A stretch of DNA of 22,448 nt from Mayfieldus sp038317345 (GTDB taxonomy: Bacteria > Actinomycetota > Thermoleophilia > Solirubrobacterales > 70-9), in assembly GCA_038317345.1 (NCBI GenBank), contig JBBQBH010000049.1, positions 1 to 22,448 on the forward strand. The letters are read 5' to 3'. Below are positions 6,695-14,169 of this stretch, piece after piece (position 1 is the stretch's first letter; the number at the start of each line of letters is the position of its first letter). The notes below the pieces were generated by a model. The model saw only the letters and a program-made list of their open reading frames with translations. It did no database searches and had not been told where the DNA came from. The position numbers were made by a program, and so were the translations under genes.

Positions 6695-7489
6695 TCATGC
6701 GACTTCCCGCGCGGCTGCGGCGGTTGCGTGTCTGCAGGCGGCCACGAAGGCCTCGAAGAGGGCCGTCTCGGTAGGTCGCTCGACCAACAACTCCGCGTGC
6801 CACTGAACCCCCACACAGAAGGGACGGTCGGCCGACTCTATCCCCTCGATCTCGCCGTCGGAGGAGTGGGCGACCGCGCGCAAGCCCTTGCCGAGCTCGT
6901 CGATCCCCTGATGGTGGAAGGAGTTGACCTCCAGCGAGGTGGTGCCGAGCAGCTCGGCGAGCCTGCTGTCGGCGTCGATCTGCACCGAGTGGGTCGGCTC
7001 CTCGCCGGGCGCGTTCTGGCGATGCTCGATCCCGTGCGCACGATCGGGAAGGTGCTGGACCAGCGTGCCTCCCCTGACCACGTTGAGAGCCTGGGCGCCG
7101 CGGCAGATTGCCAGCAGCGGCATCCCGCGCGCGTCGGCTCGGCGGGCGATCGCCAGCTCGAAGCGGTCGAGATCGGGCTCGGTGGGTCCGAGCTCCGGAT
7201 GCTCCCTCGCTCCATAGCTCTGTGGGTCGAGGTCGGGGCCGCCAGAGAGGCAGATGCCGCTGATCTGGTCGAGCAGCGGGGTTATCGCCTGGATATGCAG
7301 AGGGGGGATCACGATCGGGATCCCCCCGGCCCACTCGATCGCGCGCAGGTAGGTGAGCCCGAGCGCCATCTCGTGGCGCGCCGGCTCGCCTTGCGGCGTC
7401 AGCTGGACCGTCTCGGCGCGGCGCATCTCAGATGTGGTCACGCCGATCAGCGGCAGGTCGTGGCCCGGCACCAGGTGGATCCGCTTCAT
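6695..7489 (-). CDS. Class I glutamine amidotransferase, peptidase C26 (PuuD-like gamma-glutamyl hydrolase)
   Basis: This 264-residue protein belongs to the family that hydrolyses gamma-glutamyl bonds, as PuuD does with gamma-glutamyl-GABA. It starts PLIGVTTSEMRRAE (13-26). The nucleophile Cys129 is in LLAICRGAQALNVVRGG, HHQGID is at 192-197, and the His/Glu pair is His231 and Glu233 in GVQWHAELL. The triad is complete although the usual WHPE reads WHAE. The ATG at 7489 overlaps the ATP-grasp stop as ATGA, so translation is probably coupled. The frame is open to 8284 only antisense to or within the preceding gene. Lying between two ATP-dependent ligases, it may trim a gamma-glutamyl product. 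It is not homologous to EgtC, which is a class II (Ntn) enzyme. Confidence 0.88.
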   Translation of the reverse strand: MKRIHLVPGHDLPLIGVTTSEMRRAETVQLTPQGEPARHEMALGLTYLRAIEWAGGIPIVIPPLHIQAITPLLDQISGICLSGGPDLDPQSYGAREHPELGPTEPDLDRFELAIARRADARGMPLLAICRGAQALNVVRGGTLVQHLPDRAHGIEHRQNAPGEEPTHSVQIDADSRLAELLGTTSLEVNSFHHQGIDELGKGLRAVAHSSDGEIEGIESADRPFCVGVQWHAELLVERPTETALFEAFVAACRHATAAAAREVA

Positions 7490-8922
7490 GCGACCACCCA
7501 GGTGTCCTTGCCGCCGCCGCCGAGCGAGCTGTTGACGTACTTCGAGTCGGATCGCGGTGCGTAGCGGGTGAGTGCCGCCCGCGTCGCCGCGTAGCCCTCC
7601 GAGTCGCGGATCACGAACGGGCGCAGGTCCACCCGGCGCGGCTCCAGTCGGTCCCCCGCCACGGTGGGGTGGGTGGACAGCTGGACCTCCTCCTGGGCGA
7701 TGAAGTCCTGTGGGGATTGGCGGATCATCGCGGCGACATGGTCTCGTTCGTCCCGGTCGGCCGCGGAGAGGATGTGCACCTCGCCGCCACCGAGGCCGCT
7801 GCGGCGCTTGACGACCATCTCGTCGAGCCTTTCGAGGGCCTGCGAGCGGGCAGCCGGCTCGCCCAGGTCGAGGGTCGCGACCGTGCCCAGCATTGGCTCC
7901 TCGTCCAGGTAGAAGCGAATCATCGCCTCGACATAGGCGTGGGCGAGCTTGTCGTCGGCGACCCCGGTGCCGAAAGCGTTTGCGACCGCGACCGTGCCAG
8001 CCCGGATCGGCTCGCCCAGCAACTCGCCAAGGGCCGTCAGCCGCCCGTCGTCGCGCTCCAATCGCTCTTCGGCGGTTCGCCGGTAGATGACGTCGACAGG
8101 AATCCGCACCCCGTCGCGCCCCGACCAGACCCGCCCGCCGGAGACGCGGAGATCCTCCCCGGTTACGAGCGGAATCTCGAGGCGCCTGGCCAGCGACCAG
8201 TGCTCGAACCACGCCGGGCTCGAGGGCCCGTCGCTGAGCAGCACGACTCGGGGCTCGGCGACTCCTTCCGGGGCGGCGGCCCACAGCGCCCCCCGCAGCC
8301 TCTCGATCGCGCCCTCGATCGGCAGCGGCTCGAAATGGGCGAGCGGGAGCTCGGCGGCGAGCGTGCGCCTGGCCTCCAGCGCATAGGCGAGCCCCGACGG
8401 CGAGCGCAGATTGTCCTCGAGGACGAGGAAGTCGCCGTTCGCGACGCGGACGAGATCGGGACCGGCCAGGTGCGCGAACGTTCCGCCGGGATCCCCGACC
8501 CCCTGCATCAGCGGCTCGTACATCTTCGACTCCGAGATCAGGCGCTCCGGAACCTGCCCCGCGGCGACGATCCGCCGCTCCCCGTAGACGTCTCCCACGA
8601 ACGCGTTGAGTGCCTCGACGCGCTGGGCGAGGCCGGCGCTCAACGTCGCCCGCTCGGCGACCGACAGGATCCGCGGGAGGGGATCGATCGGGAAGGTGAA
8701 ATCCCCGGCCGCTGAGCGAAAGCGCACGCCGTGCCGCGAAAGCGATGACATGACGGAAGCCGCGATGCGCGCAGGGGGCCCGTCCTCGAGGCAGGCGAGG
8801 ATGCCGCTGTAGGCGGGCCGCGGCTGTCCTGCGGCCGAGAACGCCTCGTCATAGCAGCCACGCGGCGGCTCGTATTCAACGAGCCGCCGCAAGGCCCGGA
8901 TCGGATGGACCGTGGCTGCCAC
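7486..8922 (-). CDS. Circularly permuted ATP-grasp protein (COG2308 type)
   Basis: This 478-residue protein, usual family length, matches the circularly permuted ATP-grasp group. Landmarks are YDEAF (24-28), AFVGDVYGERRIV (107-119), FLVLEDNLRSPSGLAYALEAR (165-185), VDVIYRR, MVVKRRSGLGGGEVHI (about 360-378), FIAQEEVQLSTHPT, VDLRPFVI, and a C-terminal NSSLGGGGKDTW. These enzymes are predicted to form peptide or amide bonds with ATP; their products are mostly unknown. The GTG start at 8922 has no clear Shine-Dalgarno sequence. It is the first gene of the operon with the C26 hydrolase and GCS2 ligase. The alpha-E (COG2307) and transglutaminase-like partners often found with it are absent here. 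Confidence 0.88.
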   Translation of the reverse strand: MAATVHPIRALRRLVEYEPPRGCYDEAFSAAGQPRPAYSGILACLEDGPPARIAASVMSSLSRHGVRFRSAAGDFTFPIDPLPRILSVAERATLSAGLAQRVEALNAFVGDVYGERRIVAAGQVPERLISESKMYEPLMQGVGDPGGTFAHLAGPDLVRVANGDFLVLEDNLRSPSGLAYALEARRTLAAELPLAHFEPLPIEGAIERLRGALWAAAPEGVAEPRVVLLSDGPSSPAWFEHWSLARRLEIPLVTGEDLRVSGGRVWSGRDGVRIPVDVIYRRTAEERLERDDGRLTALGELLGEPIRAGTVAVANAFGTGVADDKLAHAYVEAMIRFYLDEEPMLGTVATLDLGEPAARSQALERLDEMVVKRRSGLGGGEVHILSAADRDERDHVAAMIRQSPQDFIAQEEVQLSTHPTVAGDRLEPRRVDLRPFVIRDSEGYAATRAALTRYAPRSDSKYVNSSLGGGGKDTWVVA

Positions 8923-9022
8923 TAGGCGAGCCTAGGCGTCGGGAGAGCGGCCGTCTTTGTACCTCTGGCCGAAATCACGGTTGGGCGACTGGCCCCTGCG
9001 TCAGTGGTCGAATTCACGCTTC
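8923..9022 (-). other. 100-bp spacer before the ATP-grasp operon
   Basis: It lies between the P-type ATPase stop and the ATP-grasp start and should hold the operon promoter if the three genes are not read through from the ATPase. A possible -10, TACAAA (minus strand, near 8957-8962), has no good -35. A short direct repeat, TAGGCGAGCCTAGGCG, overlaps the GTG-proximal end. No hairpin with a T tail is seen after the ATPase. Confidence 0.3.
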
Positions 9023-11470
9023 TCACGCGCGATCCCCGCTGCCCGCGGCCGAGGCGGGTCGGTGGGTGGGCGCCGGCTCCCGGGTGGGCTCGATGTCCGG
9101 GGCCTCCAGGCGCTGGATGTAGGGCAGCCGCCAGAGCACGCTGGCGATCACAAGTCCAAGGGCCGCGGACAGCAGCGCCAGGAACCACTGACCTGCTTTG
9201 AGCAGGCTGAGGTCGAAGAAGTCGCGCACCGGCGCCGCGGCCAGGAACAGCGCGTACAGCGCGCCGAGGCCGGCGACCAGCGCCAGCATGTAGCTCTGGA
9301 TCGCGATGTGCTCGCGCCCCGGCCCGCGTTCCAGCAGCAGCACGAAGCAGAGTCCGAGGACGATCAGGGTCGTCGTCGCCGCCGTGCGCCCATCCTCGAG
9401 TGAGCCACCGAACACGGTGTCGACCATAAAGAAAGAGGCGATCGATGCGATCGCAATCGCCAGGCCGGCCGGCACCGCGAAGGCGGCCAGGGCCCGTAAC
9501 AGGCGGCCGCGGTACAGCGGCCCGTCCGAGGGCGCCAGGGCGAGCACGAAGGAGGGGATGCCGATCGTCAGCAGGGCGGCGAGGGTGAGGTGGCGGGGCA
9601 GGAAGGGAAAGGCGAAGCCGGGGATGGCGACGAGGACGATCAGCGCGGCTGCGTAGACGGTCTTGGTCATGTAGAGGCGGCCGAGCCGGTGGATGTTTCG
9701 GGCGATGCGGCGGCCCTCGCCTACCGCCCTCGGCAGGCGCGAGAACTGGTCCTTGAGCAGCACGATGTCGGCCACACCCTTTGTGACCTGGGCCCCCGAG
9801 CCCATGGCGACGGCAAGCCGGGCGCGCTTCAGCGCCGGCACGTCGTTCACCCCGTCGCCGATCATCGCCGTGAACCGTCCCGCCGCCGACAGCGCCCCCA
9901 CCAGAGCGCTCTTCTGTTCCGGCCTGATGCGGCAGAAGATCGTGTTCTCCTCCGCGACGTCGGCCAGCGCCAGCTCGCTGTCGGGCAGCTGCGAGCCATC
10001 GACCACGCCGGCGTCGGCCGGCACCCCGACCGCGCGGGCCACCGCGATGACCGTTTCGCGAGCGTCGCCGGAGATCAGCTTCAGGTCGACCTCCTGCTCG
10101 CGCATGAGGGCGAGCGTCTCGGCGGCATCGGCGCGCAGCGTCTCCTCCATTATCACGAGCGCCAATGCGGTCATCGGTGGCGGTGGATCGGCGGATGGGT
10201 CCCGTGGCAGAGGGCCGCTCGCCTCGCCGAAGGCGAGCACTCGCCTCCCGGCCTCGGCCTGATGGCGCAGGGTGCTGGCGAGCGTCGGAGACAGTTCCAG
10301 GGCACCCGCCTGCTGGAGGACGTCGGGGGCGCCCATAACGAAGACGCGGCCATCCAGGGCCAGCCCGCTCCACTTCCACTGCGAGGAGAAGGGGACTTCG
10401 GCGCTCACATCTTGCGGTTGCGCCGGGTAGCGGTCCGCGATCGCCTGCAGGGTGCGGTTTCGGTTCGCGGCACTCGACGCGAAACTGGCGAGCGCGTCGT
10501 GGGCGGCGGCGGGATTGGCCGAGTCGGCGACCTCGACCGAGGCCAGCTCCAGCTCACCATCGGTCAGCGTCCCGGTCTTGTCGATGCAGATCGTGTCGAC
10601 GGCGGCCAGCGCCTCGGTGGAGCTGATCTGCTGGACCAGGGTGTCAAGCCTCGCGAGGCGAACCGCCGCCACCGCCAGGGTGACGCTCATCAGCAGCACC
10701 AGCCCCTCGGGGATCAGCGTGATCAGGCCCGCAGTGGCGGTCTGGGCGGCCTCATGAAGGTCGGTGTGCCGGACGCTGAGCGCGAACAGCAGCAGCACCG
10801 CCAGCGGAATCATCAGCCAGGTGGCTGCCAGCAGCACCCGGTTGACCTCCTCCTGGAGCGGGGAGAGCGGGTGGCGGAAGGCGCGCGCCTCGCCGGCGAG
10901 CTTGCCCGCGTAGCTGCGCTCGCGGACCGCGTCGACCTCGTAGGTACCCGAGCCGGCGATGCCGAAGGCGCCCGACAGGACCCGGTCGCCGCGCACCTTG
11001 CGGACGCCTTCCGACTCCCCGGTGAGCAACGACTCGTCGAGTGTCAGACCGCGCGAGCTGATCACGTCGCCGTCGGCGACCAGCTGATCGCCGGGCTGGA
11101 CCCGCACCACGTCACCGGGGACCACCTCCTCGGCGACCAGCTCGTTCAGGCGCCCGTCGCGCACCACGCTTGCCTTCGGTGCCACCAGGACGGCGAGCTG
11201 GTCGAGCACCTCCTTCGCCTTCATCTCCTGGCGGATGCCGATGTAACTGTTGACGATCGCGATCAGGCCGAACAGCGCGTCCGCGAACAGCCCCAGCGAT
11301 AGCACGACGACGAAGAAGACGCCGAGGATCAGGTTGAAGAGGGTGAAGACGTTGCCGGCGACGATGCTCGACGTCGAACGGCTCGAGGTCTCGGGCGGCG
11401 GTCCAAGCTGCGCGAGGCGCCGCGCCGCCTCGGCGCTGCTCAGCCCTGCTTCTCCGGCGGCGTCGGCCAT
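9023..11470 (-). CDS. P-type cation ATPase, CtpE-like (putative Ca2+ transporter)
   Basis: This 815-residue membrane pump has all P-type elements. TGES is at 150-153 (actuator), PEGL at 254-257 in membrane helix 4, and DKTGTLT at 297-303 (Asp297 is phosphorylated). The nucleotide domain follows, with SGD near 468, GDGVNDVPAL at 538-547, and six C-terminal helices. The PEGL motif and the stretch RLARLDTLVQQISSTEAL resemble mycobacterial CtpE, reported as a Ca2+ uptake ATPase; the better known SERCA/PacL pumps also carry PEGL. There is no N-terminal heavy-metal-binding domain or CPC motif, which argues against Cu/Zn/Cd transport. The ATG at 11470 lacks a Shine-Dalgarno sequence. It is divergent from an RTX-repeat protein, which fits a calcium theme. 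Ion and direction are inferred. Confidence 0.88.
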   Translation of the reverse strand: MADAAGEAGLSSAEAARRLAQLGPPPETSSRSTSSIVAGNVFTLFNLILGVFFVVVLSLGLFADALFGLIAIVNSYIGIRQEMKAKEVLDQLAVLVAPKASVVRDGRLNELVAEEVVPGDVVRVQPGDQLVADGDVISSRGLTLDESLLTGESEGVRKVRGDRVLSGAFGIAGSGTYEVDAVRERSYAGKLAGEARAFRHPLSPLQEEVNRVLLAATWLMIPLAVLLLFALSVRHTDLHEAAQTATAGLITLIPEGLVLLMSVTLAVAAVRLARLDTLVQQISSTEALAAVDTICIDKTGTLTDGELELASVEVADSANPAAAHDALASFASSAANRNRTLQAIADRYPAQPQDVSAEVPFSSQWKWSGLALDGRVFVMGAPDVLQQAGALELSPTLASTLRHQAEAGRRVLAFGEASGPLPRDPSADPPPPMTALALVIMEETLRADAAETLALMREQEVDLKLISGDARETVIAVARAVGVPADAGVVDGSQLPDSELALADVAEENTIFCRIRPEQKSALVGALSAAGRFTAMIGDGVNDVPALKRARLAVAMGSGAQVTKGVADIVLLKDQFSRLPRAVGEGRRIARNIHRLGRLYMTKTVYAAALIVLVAIPGFAFPFLPRHLTLAALLTIGIPSFVLALAPSDGPLYRGRLLRALAAFAVPAGLAIAIASIASFFMVDTVFGGSLEDGRTAATTTLIVLGLCFVLLLERGPGREHIAIQSYMLALVAGLGALYALFLAAAPVRDFFDLSLLKAGQWFLALLSAALGLVIASVLWRLPYIQRLEAPDIEPTREPAPTHRPASAAGSGDRA

Positions 11471-11543
11471 GGACCATCTATACCGGTCCGCCGCCCCTTG
11501 CCGCTACCATCGCCGCCCGTTTGGGTTGGGGGGCAGTAGGCAC

Positions 11544-13064
11544 ATGCGACCAAAACTATTGCGGCCGCTTCGCGGCCTGACCAGCTACTGCGTCGACACT
11601 TTGTGTCGCCGCCCATCATTACCGACAGCCGCAGCGGCACTCCTGGCCGCATTCGCCCTCGCGCCCGCCGCGGCGGGCGCGCAGCTCAGCGCCGGCGACA
11701 TCGTCATCGCCGATCCCAATGCATTCGGCGGAAACGGCGGGCTGATCGACGTCAACCCCGACACCGGGGCGCAGACCGCGCTCTCCAACGACACGATCTC
11801 CACCGAGAAGCTGTTCAGGGATCCGACCGGGGTCGCCTTCGATCCGAACGGCTCGATCATCGTCGCCGACCCGAATGCGTTCGGCGGCACCGGTGGCCTG
11901 ATCCGGGTCGATCCTTCGAGCGGCCAGCAGACGCCGCTGTCGAGCAACGCGACCTCGTCCCAGGGTCTCTTCGCCGACCCGGTGGGCATCGCCGTGGCCC
12001 ACTCCGGATTGCTGCTCGTTGCAGACTCCAACGCCTACGGCAGTGGTGCCGTGATCGCCGTCGATCCAAGCACCGGAGAGCAGACCCTGGTCTCGAACAA
12101 CACCCTGTCGCCCCCGGGGCTGTTCGTCAACCCCTTCGGCATCACGGTCGAGGGCAGCGGCACGATCCTGATCGCCGACCCCGATTCCCCGGCGGCTGTC
12201 TCGGGCACGAAGGGGGCGATCATCGCGGTGGATCCGCTCACCGGGGCACAGAAGCTGGTCACCAACAACGACAAATCCCAGGCGGATCTGTTCAGCAATC
12301 CGCTCGGGGTTGCGGTCGAGACGCCCGGCACGCTGCTGGTCGCCAACACGGCCGCCGACCCGAACGCGGACGGCGTCGCCCTCGTCAATCGCTCGAGCGG
12401 CCAGCAGTACGCGCTTTCCACCGAGGGACTCTTCGTCGCCCCAACCGGGATCGCCATGGATCTCGATGGCCGGGCGCTGGTCGCCGACAGCGCTGCGTTC
12501 GGTGGCGGTGGGGGCGTGATCCGGGTCGAGCCGACCACCGGGGCGAAGAACACGGTCACCGGCAATCCCAGCTCGCCCGACGCCTCACTCGTCGATCCGA
12601 GCGGGATCATGGTCGTCCCGCCGACCTGCCTCGGTCGCTACGCGACGATTGTCGGCACCCAGGCGGCCGACTCGCTCACCGGGACCCCGGGCCCGGATGT
12701 GATTTCAGCGCGCGGCGGCGACGACATCGTCGACGGTGAGGGAGGCGCGGACCTGATCTGCGGCGACGACGGACGTGACCGCCTGATCGGCCATGACGGC
12801 AAGGACCGCTTCTTGGGCGGCGCCGGCGGCGACGTGATCCTCGGTGGGAACGGTGCCGACGCGGCCAAGGGCCAGACGGGCAACGACAAGATCGACGGCG
12901 GCCGCGGCAACGACTCTGTCTATGGCCAGCAGGGGAAGGACAACCTGGTTGGGGGCAAGGGGAAGGACCTGCTCAAAGGCGGCCCGGGCAGAGACAAGCT
13001 GACCGGCGGACCGGGCCACGACAGGCTGCACGGCGGCCCCGGCAAGGACACGCAAAAGCAATAG
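11544..13064 (+). CDS. Exported beta-propeller protein with C-terminal RTX calcium-binding repeats
   Basis: From the ATG this is 506 residues. A Sec signal peptide lies at about 22-46 (RRPSLPTAAAALLAAFALAP, cleavage near AGA|Q). About six repeats of roughly 50 residues follow (51-355), each with a (I/L)(I/L/V)VAD core, a V(D/N)PxTGxQ strand and an LFxxPxGIA strand, as in NHL/SMP-30-like propellers. Residues 370-505 are glycine/aspartate RTX nonapeptides (GGDDIVDGEGGADLICGDDG). The last copies have Lys in place of the usual acidic or small residues. RTX repeats fold on binding Ca2+. The start is uncertain: the ATG lies at the edge of a dispersed hairpin repeat (11546-11581), and a TTG at 11601 would give a signal peptide of more usual length. 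It is followed by the LLM gene after 12 bp. Confidence 0.85.
   Translation: MRPKLLRPLRGLTSYCVDTLCRRPSLPTAAAALLAAFALAPAAAGAQLSAGDIVIADPNAFGGNGGLIDVNPDTGAQTALSNDTISTEKLFRDPTGVAFDPNGSIIVADPNAFGGTGGLIRVDPSSGQQTPLSSNATSSQGLFADPVGIAVAHSGLLLVADSNAYGSGAVIAVDPSTGEQTLVSNNTLSPPGLFVNPFGITVEGSGTILIADPDSPAAVSGTKGAIIAVDPLTGAQKLVTNNDKSQADLFSNPLGVAVETPGTLLVANTAADPNADGVALVNRSSGQQYALSTEGLFVAPTGIAMDLDGRALVADSAAFGGGGGVIRVEPTTGAKNTVTGNPSSPDASLVDPSGIMVVPPTCLGRYATIVGTQAADSLTGTPGPDVISARGGDDIVDGEGGADLICGDDGRDRLIGHDGKDRFLGGAGGDVILGGNGADAAKGQTGNDKIDGGRGNDSVYGQQGKDNLVGGKGKDLLKGGPGRDKLTGGPGHDRLHGGPGKDTQKQ
11546..11581. repeat. Dispersed hairpin repeat, copy 2 (stem GGCCGC-TTC-GCGGCC)
   Basis: This is the second copy of the 36-nt segment at 1257-1292. 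The stem is 11563-11568 with 11572-11577 around TTC. The changes relative to copy 1 in the stem are T-A to C-G and G-C to C-G, so pairing is kept. It overlaps the first twelve codons of the annotated propeller/RTX gene, giving the residues KLLRPLRG. Confidence 0.65.
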
Positions 13065-13076
13065 GGTTGGCGCCAG

Positions 13077-14138
13077 ATGGCGCTGAAGCTGGGCCTCAAC
13101 CTCGGCTACTGGGGGATCGGTCCCCAGGGGCCGGACGCGATCAAGATCGTGCGCCACGCCGAGAGTGCGGGCTACGAATCGGTCTGGGTTGCCGAGTCAT
13201 ACGGCTCCGACGTGGTCAGCGTCCTTGCCTGGTTCGCGGCCCAGACCGAGACGATCAAGCTCGGCGCCGCGATCATGCAGGTGCCCGCCCGACCGCCGGC
13301 GGCAGCGGCGATGGCCGGCTGCACGATCGACGCCCTGTCGGGCGGCCGCTTCATCTTCGGCTTCGGGCCATCCGGCCCGCAGGTCTCCGAGGGCTGGTAC
13401 GGGGTCCCCTACCGCAAGCCATGGGGCCGTACCCGCGAGTACGTCGAGATCGTGCGCAAGATAGTCGCCCGCGAGGGGCCATTGGAGTACCACGGCGAGC
13501 ACTACCAATTGCCGCTACCCGAGGGCGAGGGCAAGGCGCTGAAGCTCAACTTCCATCCGGTCCGCAACCAGATCCCGATCTTCCTCGGTGCGATCGGCCG
13601 CAAGTCGGTGGAGCTGACGGCAGAGATCGCCGACGGCTGGATCCCGATCTTCTCCAACGCCGAGGCGTTCGAAGACGCCTGGGGGGAACACCTCGACGCG
13701 GGGCTTGCGAAGAGCGGCCGTACCCGCGAGGACCTCGAGATCTCGCCGACCCTGCAGGTGGCGATCGACGGAGACCTCGACACCGCGCGGGGCATCGTCA
13801 AGGCGGGGCTGCTCCTCTACTTCGGCGGCATGGGCAGCCGCAAGACCAACTTCTACGTCGACCTCGCCCACCGTTTCGGATTCGGCGAGGTCGCAGACGA
13901 AGTGCAGCGCCTCTACCTGGACGGCGACCGCGAGGCGGCCTACGAGGCGATTCCCGACGAGGTCGCGGACGCGACGTCGCTGGTCGGCACCGAGGAGGAA
14001 GTGGCGGCGCGGATCGAGCGCTACCGCGAGGTCGGCGTGTCGCGACTGATCGTCTCCCCGGTGCAGCTCGACGAGGGCGAGCGTCTGCACACCCTAGATC
14101 GACTCGCCGCCCTGGCCGGTGCCAAGGCGACTGCCTGA
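13077..14138 (+). CDS. LLM-class F420-dependent oxidoreductase
   Basis: This 353-residue protein has the bacterial luciferase-like TIM-barrel pattern: MALKLGLNLGYWG at the N-terminus, HAESAGYESVWVAESYGSD (22-40), TIKLGAAIMQVPARPPAAAAM, a GGRFIFGFGPSGPQVSEGWYGVPY cofactor/phosphate loop, and PIFLGAIGRKSVELTAEIADGW. Actinobacterial members with this pattern usually use coenzyme F420 for hydride transfer; the substrate is unknown. The ATG at 13077 lies 12 bp after the RTX gene stop with only a weak upstream AGGG. It is probably co-transcribed with that gene, and perhaps with the transhydrogenase genes that begin 31 bp downstream. FMN use cannot be excluded from sequence alone. Confidence 0.88.
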   Translation: MALKLGLNLGYWGIGPQGPDAIKIVRHAESAGYESVWVAESYGSDVVSVLAWFAAQTETIKLGAAIMQVPARPPAAAAMAGCTIDALSGGRFIFGFGPSGPQVSEGWYGVPYRKPWGRTREYVEIVRKIVAREGPLEYHGEHYQLPLPEGEGKALKLNFHPVRNQIPIFLGAIGRKSVELTAEIADGWIPIFSNAEAFEDAWGEHLDAGLAKSGRTREDLEISPTLQVAIDGDLDTARGIVKAGLLLYFGGMGSRKTNFYVDLAHRFGFGEVADEVQRLYLDGDREAAYEAIPDEVADATSLVGTEEEVAARIERYREVGVSRLIVSPVQLDEGERLHTLDRLAALAGAKATA

Positions 14139-14169
14139 GCGGATTGCATAGGCTGCGCGCCTCTCCGCG

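Noticed and set aside
6676..6816. Upstream extension of the GCS2 ligase frame
   Set aside because: It would overlap the amidotransferase 3' end, and family N-termini begin shortly before GIEEE.
6695..7489. Calling the amidotransferase EgtC
   Set aside because: EgtC is a class II (N-terminal-nucleophile) amidotransferase. This protein has the class I Cys/His/Glu triad, so only functional replacement can be proposed.
7490..8284. Long N-terminal extension of the C26 amidotransferase frame
   Set aside because: It overlaps the ATP-grasp gene in another frame and is Arg-rich nonsense; the ATG at 7489 gives a normal C26 start.
9590..11302. 570-codon plus-strand frame across the P-type ATPase
   Set aside because: It is a shadow of the ATPase gene, whose motifs are all present; the translation is low-complexity Arg/Gly/His.
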